From contig CAKREB010000012.1 of NCBI GenBank assembly GCA_934317005.1, positions 38,216-102,215 of the forward strand: a stretch of DNA of 64,000 nt. Direction: 5' to 3'. Below, in pieces: positions 51,006 to 59,462 of this stretch. Numbering within the stretch: position 1 is the stretch's first letter; every line of letters begins with the position of its first letter. Origin of the DNA: an uncultured Lachnospiraceae bacterium (GTDB taxonomy: Bacteria; Bacillota; Clostridia; Lachnospirales; Lachnospiraceae). The position numbers were made by a program, and so were the translations under genes. Below the pieces are notes generated by a model. It was given only the letters and a program-made list of their open reading frames with translations. It made no database searches and was not told the origin of the DNA.

Positions 51006-51503
51006 TTGTCAAAAAGAGAAGAATATGAGGCTCGTGCAGAAAAAATCTTAGAGCCGATTATGGAAGAAAACAATTTCGAATTAGTGGATGTTGAGTATGT
51101 AAAAGAAGCAGGAAACTGGTATCTGCGTGCCTATGTTGATAAAGAGGGCGGAATTACTTTGGATGACTGCGAACTGGTCAACCGGACCTGGAGTGACAGG
51201 ATGGATGAAGAGGATTTCATTCCGGAGGCATATATTCTGGAAGTGAGTTCTCCGGGACTGGGACGGCAGTTAAAGAAAGAAAAGGACTTCAAGCGCAGCA
51301 TCGGAGAAGATGTGGATGTGAAGTTTTATCAGGGACGTAAGCTTCCAATCGGGAAGAATGGAAAAGAAGTTTCTGTTAAAGAGCTCACGGGAACGCTGAC
51401 AGCTTTTACGAAAGATACCATAACGTTGGAAACAGATTTTGACAAAGAGTATGTGATTCCTCGTTCTGATATTTCTACCGTAAAATTGACAATAGATTTT
51501 TAA
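51006..51503 (+). CDS. rimP: Ribosome maturation factor RimP
   Basis: 165 aa, begins MSKREEYEARAEKILEPI, with the family core NFELVDVEYVKEAGNWYLR and LEVSSPGLGRQLK. It helps 30S assembly. The start is read as TTG 51006: GAGG at 50994 is eight bases away, while the GTG at 51000 is too close. A TTG start together with the leader hairpin may keep expression low. First gene of the nusA operon. Confidence 0.93.
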   Translation: MSKREEYEARAEKILEPIMEENNFELVDVEYVKEAGNWYLRAYVDKEGGITLDDCELVNRTWSDRMDEEDFIPEAYILEVSSPGLGRQLKKEKDFKRSIGEDVDVKFYQGRKLPIGKNGKEVSVKELTGTLTAFTKDTITLETDFDKEYVIPRSDISTVKLTIDF

Positions 51504-51527
51504 AAAGTAATAAGGAGGAAAAAGGAA

Positions 51528-52589
51528 ATGGCTGCTAGAAAAAAAGCAACAGTAAATGACCGTACAGAATTAATCGAAGCACTTGATGCGATTGAAAAGG
51601 AAAAACAGATCAGTAAGGATATTGTGTTGGAGGCAATTGAAAATTCATTGCTTGCAGCTTGTAAAAATCAGTATGGAAAATCAGAAAACATTAAAGTAAA
51701 TATTGACAGGGAAACAGGTGCTGTCGGTGTTTACGCTGAGTTACAGGTTGTAGAAGATGACATGGTAGAAGATGAAGTGACACAGATCGGTGTGACAGAA
51801 GCAAACTTAAAGTTTAAGGACGTAGCGGTAGGTGATACCGTAGATGTGGAAGTAACACCAAAGAACTTTGGACGTATTGCAGCGCAGAAGGCAAAACAGG
51901 TTGTAGTACAGAAGATCCGCGAGGAAGAAAGAAAAGTTCTTTATATTCAGTTTTTGGAAAAGGAACGTGAAGTGATCACAGGTGTCGTACAGCGCTACAG
52001 TGGAAAGAATGTCTGTATTCATCTTGGCAAGGTAGATGCAATCCTGATGGAAAGCGAGCAGGTTCCGGGAGAACACTTTAAGCCGACAGAGAGAATCAAG
52101 CTGTATGTTGTAGAAGTAAAGGATACACCAAAGGGACCACGTATCACAGTATCACGTACACATCCGGAGTTTGTAAAGAGATTGTTTGAAGAAGAAGTTA
52201 CAGAGATTCAGGATGGAACGGTAGAGATTAAGAGTATTGCAAGAGAAGCAGGTTCCCGTACTAAAATCGCTGTTGCAGCACAGGACCCAAATGTAGATGC
52301 AGTCGGAGCATGTGTCGGCATGAATGGAAGCCGTGTCAATGCAATCGTAGAAGAGCTTCGCGGAGAGAAGATTGATATCATCAACTGGAACGACGAACCT
52401 GATATTCTCATTGAGCATGCGCTTAGTCCGGCAAAGGTAACTTCTGTTGAAGTCAATGAGGAAGAAAAAACAGCACGCGTTATCGTACCGGAGAACCAGT
52501 TGTCACTCGCAATCGGTAAAGAAGGTCAGAATGCCCGTCTTGCTGCAAAGCTTACCGGTTATAAGATTGATATAAAATGTGAAGCATAA
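51528..52589 (+). CDS. nusA: Transcription termination/antitermination factor NusA
   Basis: 353 aa, the short Firmicutes form without the C-terminal repeats of E. coli. N-terminal RNA-polymerase-binding domain (1-125), S1 domain (ITGVVQRYSGKNVCIHLG at about 145), and two KH domains (GACVGMNGSRVNAIVEEL near 265 and QLSLAIGKEGQNARLAAKLTG near 333). AAGGAGG ribosome site. It could act on the hairpin in its own operon leader. Confidence 0.97.
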   Translation: MAARKKATVNDRTELIEALDAIEKEKQISKDIVLEAIENSLLAACKNQYGKSENIKVNIDRETGAVGVYAELQVVEDDMVEDEVTQIGVTEANLKFKDVAVGDTVDVEVTPKNFGRIAAQKAKQVVVQKIREEERKVLYIQFLEKEREVITGVVQRYSGKNVCIHLGKVDAILMESEQVPGEHFKPTERIKLYVVEVKDTPKGPRITVSRTHPEFVKRLFEEEVTEIQDGTVEIKSIAREAGSRTKIAVAAQDPNVDAVGACVGMNGSRVNAIVEELRGEKIDIINWNDEPDILIEHALSPAKVTSVEVNEEEKTARVIVPENQLSLAIGKEGQNARLAAKLTGYKIDIKCEA

Positions 52590-52649
52590 TTACAGAAGAA
52601 ACAGATGACTTTACGATAAAGAAATGTTTGTGCAGACGGAGGTGGTATC

Positions 52650-52943
52650 ATGGGAGGAAAAAAAGGAGTGCATGTGAAGAAAATTCCGATGCGTCAATGT
52701 ACCGGATGCAATGAACGCAGACAGAAAAAAGATTTGATTCGCATTATCCGTACTCCGGAAGATGAGATCGTAGTAGATTTTACAGGCAAAAAAAACGGCA
52801 GGGGTGCATATATATGTAATTCGACAGAATGTCTGCAGCTTGCCAAAAAGAAAAAATCTCTGGATCGTTCTCTAAAGACCACGATCCCGGAAGAAGTATA
52901 TCAGGAACTGGAAAAGGAGATGAGCGTGCATGAAGAGGGATAA
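52650..52943 (+). CDS. ylxR: YlxR family RNA-binding protein (RnpM)
   Basis: 97 aa, DUF448. MRQCTGCNERRQKKDLIRI and the GRGAYICNSTECLQLAKKK box with Cys pairs are the family signature. YlxR/RnpM of B. subtilis binds and modulates RNase P RNA. GGAGGTGG ribosome site. It overlaps the next gene by 14 bases. Confidence 0.93.
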   Translation: MGGKKGVHVKKIPMRQCTGCNERRQKKDLIRIIRTPEDEIVVDFTGKKNGRGAYICNSTECLQLAKKKKSLDRSLKTTIPEEVYQELEKEMSVHEEG

Positions 52944-53232
52944 TATTCTTAGCACGATTGGTCTTGCAATGCGTGCGGGAAAAGTTGTAAGTGGAGAATT
53001 TATGACAGAGAGTGCAGTGAAATCACATGGAGCACATTTGGTGATCATTGCACAGGATGTATCTGATAACACAAGAAAGAAATTTCAAAATATGTGTGAG
53101 TTTTATAAAGTGCCGCTTTATGAATATTCCAACAAAGAGGAATTAGGTCATTCACTTGGAAAAGAATTCCGAGCATCTTTAGCAGTAACAGATAAGGGCT
53201 TTGCACAAGCAATTTTGAAGAAAATGGACTAG
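52930..53232 (+). CDS. ylxQ: L7Ae-family ribosomal protein YlxQ
   Basis: 100 aa, L7Ae/L30e fold, with LSTIGLAMRAGKVVSGEFMTESAVKS and AHLVIIAQDVSDNTRKKF. L7Ae proteins bind kink-turn RNA; YlxQ is ribosome-associated in Firmicutes. It begins inside ylxR and ends 16 bases before infB, a conserved arrangement. Confidence 0.93.
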   Translation: MKRDNILSTIGLAMRAGKVVSGEFMTESAVKSHGAHLVIIAQDVSDNTRKKFQNMCEFYKVPLYEYSNKEELGHSLGKEFRASLAVTDKGFAQAILKKMD

Positions 53233-53248
53233 GAGGTCATAAAAGCGT

Positions 53249-56014
53249 ATGGCAAAAATGAAGATATATGATTTTGCAAGAAGTTTGCAGGAAAAATTAC
53301 CGGATTTAAAGAGCAAAGATTTAGTAGAGCTGCTTCAGGCAAATGGTTATGAAGCAAAAAGTGCTCAAAGCAGCATTGAAGATGAGGCAATTGCCTTTTT
53401 GATGAAATATTATAAAAAGAAAATGGCACAGCCTGCAGCAAAGCAGACAAAAGAAGCTGTAAAGCCGGTAAAGGAAGTAAAGAAGGAAGATGCAAAAGCA
53501 GAAGAAAAGAAGGCACAGGAGCCTGTAAAGAAGACAAAACCGTCTGCAGAGTCTGCTTTAAAGGAAGAAAAACCGGAAGAGAAAAAGACAGAGAGTAAAA
53601 AAGAAGAAAATACAGAGGCGCCTGCAAAGAAGCCGGAAGAGAAAAAGGCAGAGAAGGATACAGATAAGGACGCAAAGAAACAGAACACAGAGGCATCTAA
53701 TACTGCATCCAGAGAAAGAAATGCAGGAAATAACCGTGACCGCCGTGACAACCGCTCTGACAATCGTCAGAATGGTTATAATAATCGTAATGGTAACGGA
53801 AACAACCGCAATGGAAACCGTGACGGTAACGGTGGCAATTACAGAAATAATAGTCGCGACAACAACAGAAGAGAAAACAACGGAAACCGTGACGGTAACA
53901 GAGATAATCGTCAGAACCGCAACGGATACAATAACCGTGACAACAATGGAAACCGCGATAACAATGGCAATCGGCAGGGTGGCTATGGGAACAGAAATGG
54001 CAGAGGTCAGGGCTCAGATTCCAGAAGAAGTGCCATGCCGGTTGACAGCATGAAATCTGAGGTAAAGCAGTCACGTCAGCAGCGCGCCAATAAAGATTCC
54101 AGAAGCGCAAAACAGCGTCATGGAAAAGACAGAGATCGTGATGATTATGATGATGGATTGTTCGGAGCAAACAGCAAATCACGCAAGAAAAAGGATCCAA
54201 ACCGCAAGGGTGCCTTTATCAAGCCGGAACCGGTAGCAAAACCGGAAGAGCCGGAGGATGGTATTCGCAATATCATTTTACCGGAAAAGATGACGATCAA
54301 GGAACTGGCAGATATCATGAAAGTGCCTGCAACTACCGTGATCAAAAAACTTTTCTTACAGGGAAATGTAGTTTCTTTAAATCATGAAATCACTTATGAC
54401 GAGGCAGAAGAGATTGCTTTGGAATACAACTGTATCGCAGAGATGGAAGAAAAGGTAGATAAGATTGCCGAACTTCTGAAAGAGGAAGAAGAGGACGAAA
54501 GCTTAATGCAGAAGCGTCCACCGGTTGTATGTGTTATGGGACACGTCGATCATGGTAAAACTTCCCTTCTGGATGCAATCCGTGAAGCACATGTAACAGA
54601 CAAAGAGGCAGGCGGTATTACACAGCATATCGGTGCTTATATGACAGAGATTAATGGAGAGAAGATTACTTTCCTCGATACTCCCGGTCATGAGGCGTTT
54701 ACATCTATGCGTATGCGTGGTGCACAGTCTACTGATATTGCAATCCTTGTTGTTGCAGCAGATGATGGTGTTATGCCACAGACAATCGAAGCAATCAACC
54801 ATGCAAAAGCAGCCAATGTAGAAATCATTGTTGCAGTAAATAAGATTGATAAGCCAAGTGCTAATGTAGAGCGTGTAAAGCAGGAATTGGTAGAATATGG
54901 TCTGGTCGCAGAAGACTGGGGCGGCGATACGGTATTTGTACCGGTTTCCGCACATACAAAAGAGGGTATCGACCAGCTTTTGGAAATGATCATCTTAACA
55001 GCAGAAGTATCTGAGTTAAAGGCAAATCCAAACAGAAAAGCAAGAGGTGTTGTCATCGAGGCACAGCTTGATAAGGGACGTGGCCCGGTTGCAACTGTAT
55101 TGGTACAGAAGGGTACGCTTCATGTCGGCGATAACATTGCAGCAGGTGCTGCCTATGGTAAGATCCGTGCGATGATGAACGCAAATGGACAGCGCGTGAA
55201 GGAAGCAACTCCTTCTACACCTGTAGAGATTCTTGGTTTACATGATGTTCCTGATGCCGGTGAAATCTTCATGGCGACGGAAAATGATAAGGAAGCAAGA
55301 AATATTGCAGAAACTTATATCAGTCAGGGCAGAGAGAAACTGCTTGATGATACAAAGTCTAAGCTTACACTGGACGGTCTGTTCTCCCAGATTCAGGCAG
55401 GTAATATCAAGGAACTGAACCTGATTGTAAAGGCGGATGTACAGGGATCTGTAGAAGCAGTGAAGCAGAGTCTGTTAAAATTAAGCAATGATGAAGTTGC
55501 CGTACGCATTATTCACGGTGGTGTTGGTGCAATCAACGAATCGGATGTATCTTTAGCGAGTGCTTCCAATGCGATCATCATTGGATTTAATGTACGTCCG
55601 GATAACACGGCAAAAGAGATTGCTGACCGCGAAAAGGTTGACGTTCGTCTGTATCGTGTCATTTACAATGCGATTGAAGATATTGAAGCTGCCATGAAGG
55701 GTATGCTTGATCCGGAATACGAGGAAAAGGTAATCGGTCATGCAGAAGTGCGTCAGACATTCAAAGCATCCGGAGTTGGTGTGATTGCCGGTTCCTATGT
55801 ACTGGATGGTAAGATCGTACGTGGCTGCAAGGTTCGTATTACAAGAGAGGGCGAGCAGATATTTGAAGGTGATCTGGCATCTCTTAAGAGATTTAAGGAC
55901 GATGTGAAGGAAGTTGCTGCCGGTTATGAGTGTGGTCTTGTTATGGATGGATTCCAGGATCTTGCCGTAGAAGATCAGATTGAGGCTTATATCATGGTAG
56001 AAGTTCCTAGATAG
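53249..56014 (+). CDS. infB: Translation initiation factor IF-2
   Basis: 921 aa. Places initiator tRNA on the 30S subunit. Residues 1-55 form the IF2-N module, 60-150 are Lys/Glu/Ala-rich, 155-255 an Asn/Arg/Gly/Asp-rich low-complexity stretch, then a second IF2-N module (MTIKELADIMKVPATTVIKKLFLQ) and the GTPase from about 425 with GHVDHGKT, DTPGHEAF and NKIDKP, followed by domains II-IV ending in CGLVMDGFQDLAVEDQIEAY-like sequence. AGGAGG upstream with long spacing. Catalytic core fully conserved. Confidence 0.97.
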   Translation: MAKMKIYDFARSLQEKLPDLKSKDLVELLQANGYEAKSAQSSIEDEAIAFLMKYYKKKMAQPAAKQTKEAVKPVKEVKKEDAKAEEKKAQEPVKKTKPSAESALKEEKPEEKKTESKKEENTEAPAKKPEEKKAEKDTDKDAKKQNTEASNTASRERNAGNNRDRRDNRSDNRQNGYNNRNGNGNNRNGNRDGNGGNYRNNSRDNNRRENNGNRDGNRDNRQNRNGYNNRDNNGNRDNNGNRQGGYGNRNGRGQGSDSRRSAMPVDSMKSEVKQSRQQRANKDSRSAKQRHGKDRDRDDYDDGLFGANSKSRKKKDPNRKGAFIKPEPVAKPEEPEDGIRNIILPEKMTIKELADIMKVPATTVIKKLFLQGNVVSLNHEITYDEAEEIALEYNCIAEMEEKVDKIAELLKEEEEDESLMQKRPPVVCVMGHVDHGKTSLLDAIREAHVTDKEAGGITQHIGAYMTEINGEKITFLDTPGHEAFTSMRMRGAQSTDIAILVVAADDGVMPQTIEAINHAKAANVEIIVAVNKIDKPSANVERVKQELVEYGLVAEDWGGDTVFVPVSAHTKEGIDQLLEMIILTAEVSELKANPNRKARGVVIEAQLDKGRGPVATVLVQKGTLHVGDNIAAGAAYGKIRAMMNANGQRVKEATPSTPVEILGLHDVPDAGEIFMATENDKEARNIAETYISQGREKLLDDTKSKLTLDGLFSQIQAGNIKELNLIVKADVQGSVEAVKQSLLKLSNDEVAVRIIHGGVGAINESDVSLASASNAIIIGFNVRPDNTAKEIADREKVDVRLYRVIYNAIEDIEAAMKGMLDPEYEEKVIGHAEVRQTFKASGVGVIAGSYVLDGKIVRGCKVRITREGEQIFEGDLASLKRFKDDVKEVAAGYECGLVMDGFQDLAVEDQIEAYIMVEVPR
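53700..54040 (+). repeat. Low-complexity Asn/Arg/Gly/Asp coding repeat in infB
   Basis: About 100 codons of irregular NRDNR, NGNR and NNRDNNGNR units built from repeated aac/cgt/gac/gga codons. It creates long spurious frames on the opposite strand. Confidence 0.85.
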
Positions 56015-56058
56015 AACGCTTTGTGATAGATAAAAGCGTAGAAATGAGGGCAGTTGTT

Positions 56059-56421
56059 ATGAAAAAGAACAGTATTAAATATTCCAGAATGAATGGTGAA
56101 GTACAGCGTGAGATCAGTAAGATCATTGCACAGGACATAAAAGATCCGAGAATTCATCCAATGACATCGGTTGTGTCTGTGGAAGTGACACCTGATCTGA
56201 AATACGCAAAGGTTTTCGTCAGCGTGCTTGGCAGTGACGAGGATAAGAAGCAGACAGAGATCGGCTTAAAGAGCGCAGCTTCCCATGTGCGTTCCCAGTT
56301 AGCAAAAACATTAAATCTGCGTAATACTCCGGAATTGACTTTTATTATGGATGATTCAATCGAGTATGGTGTGAACATGTCAAAACGCATTGATGAATTG
56401 AACCATTCAAAGGATGAGTAA
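56059..56421 (+). CDS. rbfA: Ribosome-binding factor A
   Basis: 120 aa from ATG 56059 (GAGGG eight bases upstream; a GTG at 56023 is less likely). KH-like fold: MNGEVQREISKIIAQDIKDPRI, VTPDLKYAKVFVSV and TPELTFIMDDSIEYG. A late 30S maturation factor needed at low temperature. It follows infB by 44 bases. Confidence 0.95.
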   Translation: MKKNSIKYSRMNGEVQREISKIIAQDIKDPRIHPMTSVVSVEVTPDLKYAKVFVSVLGSDEDKKQTEIGLKSAASHVRSQLAKTLNLRNTPELTFIMDDSIEYGVNMSKRIDELNHSKDE

Positions 56422-56424
56422 AAA

Positions 56425-56472
56425 AGAGAATGCCGGCGCATGAAAATAATGGGGGATGCCAATGCATTCCCC
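56425..56472 (+). repeat. Palindromic insertion between rbfA and nrnA
   Basis: An AGAGAATGCC half resembling the hairpins at 27400 and 27491, followed by a 9-bp stem GGGGGATGC / GCATTCCCC around CAAT (56451-56472, one G-T wobble). No T-run. Confidence 0.5.
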
Positions 56473-56506
56473 TAAATAATTTGATGATAGAAGGAGGCTA
56501 TGGGAC

Positions 56507-57472
56507 ATGAATGAACTAAGGATTATTGCAGAAGAAGCACAGAGCATTTTGATCTGTGGACATAAAAGACCTGATGGAGATTGTACCGGAGCTTGCATTG
56601 CGTCATATCATTATTTAAAAAATATTTATCCAGACAAGGAAATTTTTGCATATCTTGAGGTTTTACCGGATCGGTTTGCTTTTATGGATGAAGAGGAAAA
56701 AATCATCTCGCATGAGGTACCTAAAAAGCCTTTTGATCTGGTAATTGCCTTAGATTCCAGCACGGCAGACTGTCTTGGCGAGGCGCAGAATGCATTTTAT
56801 CAGGCAAAAAAGACATTGTGCGTAGATCATCATATCAGCAACCGTTCCTATGCAGGTCAGAACTTTATAAATGCCAATGCAAGCTCTGCCTGTGAGGTCT
56901 TATATGAGATGATGGCAGATGAAGATATCGATGAAAAGATTGCAGAGGCACTCTATATCGGCATTATCTTTGATACAGGGGTATTCCGCTATTCCAACAC
57001 ATCCCAAAAGACAATGGAAATTGCAGGAAAGCTTATGGATAAAGGGATTCCGTTTTGGGATTACATAGATAAATGTTTCTATGAGAGAACGTATACACAG
57101 ACACAGCTTTTGGGAAGAACACTTCTTGCCAGCATGCGTGTGATGGATGGAAAGTGTATTGTTGCTGTAATTACACGCCGTATGATGGAGTTTTATGGTG
57201 CACAGACAGAAGATATTGAGGGAATCGTGGATCAGCTTCGTATTACCAAAGGTGTGGAAGTTGCCATTCTCTTACATGAGATAGGAGAACAGCAGTATAA
57301 GGTCAGTATGCGCTCTAACCGTTATGTTGATGTCAGTAGAGTGGCAGCCTTTTTTAATGGTGGAGGTCATGTAAAAGCAGCAGGCTGTGTTATGCAGGGC
57401 TCTATGCATGATGTGATCAACAATCTGACTGAGCATATTGAAATTCAGATGAATCAGGGAAACATCCAGTAA
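56507..57472 (+). CDS. nrnA: DHH/DHHA1 family nanoRNase (NrnA-like)
   Basis: 321 aa. Metal-binding DHH superfamily motifs: CGHKRPDGDC near 18, ALDSST, VDHHISN near 105, and FDTGVFRYSNT; the DHHA1 domain ends with FNGGGHVKAAGC near 287. NrnA degrades 2-5 nt RNAs and pAp; related enzymes split pApA from c-di-AMP turnover. Its place between rbfA and truB is conserved in Firmicutes. AAGGAGG ribosome site. Confidence 0.92.
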   Translation: MNELRIIAEEAQSILICGHKRPDGDCTGACIASYHYLKNIYPDKEIFAYLEVLPDRFAFMDEEEKIISHEVPKKPFDLVIALDSSTADCLGEAQNAFYQAKKTLCVDHHISNRSYAGQNFINANASSACEVLYEMMADEDIDEKIAEALYIGIIFDTGVFRYSNTSQKTMEIAGKLMDKGIPFWDYIDKCFYERTYTQTQLLGRTLLASMRVMDGKCIVAVITRRMMEFYGAQTEDIEGIVDQLRITKGVEVAILLHEIGEQQYKVSMRSNRYVDVSRVAAFFNGGGHVKAAGCVMQGSMHDVINNLTEHIEIQMNQGNIQ

Positions 57473-57536
57473 ATATTCTTCGCCCGGAGAGGAATTGAGT
57501 TTCCGTGGAAAAAAGAAACAGAAAGGAAAAGATTTA

Positions 57537-58439
57537 ATGGATGGAATTATAAATGTATATAAGGAGGCGGGATTTACATCACATGATGTAGTAGCAAAGC
57601 TTCGTGGAATTTTAGGGCAGAAAAAGATAGGGCATACAGGGACCTTAGATCCTATGGCAACCGGAGTGCTTCCGGTCTGCTGTGGAAAGGCAACAAAGGT
57701 GTGTGAACTGTTAGCAGACAAGGATAAGACGTATCAGGCTGTCTGCCGTCTGGGAATTGTGACGGATACGCAGGATATGACAGGCAATGTGTTAGAGGAA
57801 AGCTCTGTAAAAAATATCACAAAAGAGAATGTGACTGCTGCCGTGGAATCTTTTTTAGGAGAGAGCATGCAGATTCCTCCGATGTATTCTGCCCTGAAAG
57901 TAAATGGCAAAAAACTGTATGAACTGGCAAGAGAGGGAAAGACCGTGGAAAGAAAACCGCGCCCGATCACCATTCATAAAATTCAGATTTTACAAATAGA
58001 TATAGAAGACCAGACTTTTTCCATAGAGGTAACGTGTTCAAAGGGAACCTATATACGAACCCTGTGTCATGATATCGGTCAGAAGCTTGGCACGGGAGCA
58101 GCAATGCAAAGCCTTGTCCGAACCAGGGTAGGAACTTTTGCGATAGAGGATGCCATGACACTCGGAGAGTTAGAAAATTTGCATCAGGAAGATGAGAAGG
58201 CATTTTACGAAAGAGTGGCTTCAGTAGATTCTCTTTTTGAAAATTATCCGCATCTGCAGATACAAAAAGCTTATGCGAAGAAGTTAAGCAATGGAAATAT
58301 ATTAAAAAAATCTCAGTTTGAAACGACAGATGAGATGATCACAGAAGGACAAAATTGTCTTGTATATGATGAAAATGGTGCATTTAAAGCAGTTTACCGG
58401 AAAACGGGAAATGATTTTACCGTGATCAAAATGTTTTAG
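57537..58439 (+). CDS. truB: tRNA pseudouridine-55 synthase TruB
   Basis: 300 aa from ATG 57537 (AAAGGA site). Begins MDGIINVYKEAGFTSHDVV; catalytic Asp in GHTGTLDPMATGVLP near 38; GTYIRTLCHDIG and a C-terminal PUA-like part follow. It isomerises U55 in the tRNA T-loop. A TTG at 57495 in the same frame has no similarity support. Confidence 0.96.
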   Translation: MDGIINVYKEAGFTSHDVVAKLRGILGQKKIGHTGTLDPMATGVLPVCCGKATKVCELLADKDKTYQAVCRLGIVTDTQDMTGNVLEESSVKNITKENVTAAVESFLGESMQIPPMYSALKVNGKKLYELAREGKTVERKPRPITIHKIQILQIDIEDQTFSIEVTCSKGTYIRTLCHDIGQKLGTGAAMQSLVRTRVGTFAIEDAMTLGELENLHQEDEKAFYERVASVDSLFENYPHLQIQKAYAKKLSNGNILKKSQFETTDEMITEGQNCLVYDENGAFKAVYRKTGNDFTVIKMF

Positions 58440-58515
58440 ATATATGATATTTTCAAAACAATCAATCGTATGATCTGTTTTGTGCAGCAATATTCTAAAC
58501 GAAAAGAGTGAAACG

Positions 58516-59412
58516 ATGAAAATAATAACCGGACTTGATTTTAAACTAAAAGACAGCAGCGTATCTCTTGGAAAGTTTGATGGGATTCATCGTGGACATC
58601 GTTTTCTTTTGCAGGAGGTTATGAAGCAAAAGAAACTGATTCCCACAGTGTTTACCTTTGAGAATAATGCTTCGGTTTCTAAGATATATACACAAAAAGA
58701 AAAAAATCAGATATTAGATGGTATAGGAATTGCAAGGGAAGTGATCTTTCCCTTTAATGAAACCACAAAAAACATGTCACCGGAAGAATTTATACGGGAT
58801 ATTTTAGTAGAGCGCATGGATGTCAGACATATCTGCGTAGGAACGGATTTTCACTTTGGAAAAAATCGTCAGGGTGATATTCATACGTTAGAAGCATATC
58901 AGGAAAAGTATGGCTATTCTCTTACAACTGTTCCAAAGCTTAGAGATGCTGTAGGAGATATTATCAGCAGTACCCTGATACGCAGTCTGATGGATGAGGG
59001 CAAAATAGAAAGAACCAATGAGCTGTTAGGCGCACCTTACTTTGTGACGGGGGAAGTGGTGCATGGAAATGCACTTGGCAGAACGATTCAGGTACCTACG
59101 GCGAATCTGATCACGCAGGCAGACAAGAAGCTTTTACCAAACGGAGTTTATGCAACAACCGTCTGCATAGGAAAGAAACGATATGGCGGCATGACAAATA
59201 TCGGCCGCAAGCCTACGATTGGTGAATATGCAGTAGGCGTAGAAACATATATTATGGATTTTGATGAAGAAATCTACGGACAGGAGATTCAGGTCTTTTT
59301 TCATCATTTTATCCGTGCCGAGAAAAAATTTGACAGTGTAACCCTTTTAAAGCAGCAGCTTGAGAAGGATAAACAGACGGCACGCAATATATTGACATCA
59401 CGAAAGTCATAA
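58516..59412 (+). CDS. ribF: Bifunctional riboflavin kinase / FAD synthetase
   Basis: 298 aa from ATG 58516. N-terminal adenylyltransferase with LGKFDGIHRGHRFLL and STLIRSLMDEGKI; C-terminal kinase with GNALGRTIQVPTANL and NIGRKPTIG. Makes FMN and FAD from riboflavin. Last gene of the translation-operon string; the alaS promoter lies in its final codons. Confidence 0.96.
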   Translation: MKIITGLDFKLKDSSVSLGKFDGIHRGHRFLLQEVMKQKKLIPTVFTFENNASVSKIYTQKEKNQILDGIGIAREVIFPFNETTKNMSPEEFIRDILVERMDVRHICVGTDFHFGKNRQGDIHTLEAYQEKYGYSLTTVPKLRDAVGDIISSTLIRSLMDEGKIERTNELLGAPYFVTGEVVHGNALGRTIQVPTANLITQADKKLLPNGVYATTVCIGKKRYGGMTNIGRKPTIGEYAVGVETYIMDFDEEIYGQEIQVFFHHFIRAEKKFDSVTLLKQQLEKDKQTARNILTSRKS

Positions 59413-59420
59413 CCTATAAT
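59392..59420 (+). promoter_or_regulatory. Consensus promoter of alaS
   Basis: TTGACA (59392-59397), 17 bases, TATAAT (59415-59420). The remaining leader is about 40 bases, too short for a T-box. Confidence 0.9.
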
Positions 59421-59462
59421 GAATAATTGGATTGATTTTTCATCAGAAAAGGAGAGAACACA

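Noticed and set aside
53229..54200. Long minus-strand open frames across infB (53229-53696, 53410-53763, 53697-54200)
   Set aside because: They mirror low-complexity codon repeats of the IF-2 linker; products are Ser/Phe/Cys/His-rich with no domain or ribosome site.
59421..59462. T-box riboswitch before alaS
   Set aside because: The consensus promoter leaves a leader of only about 40 bases, with no specifier loop or terminator.
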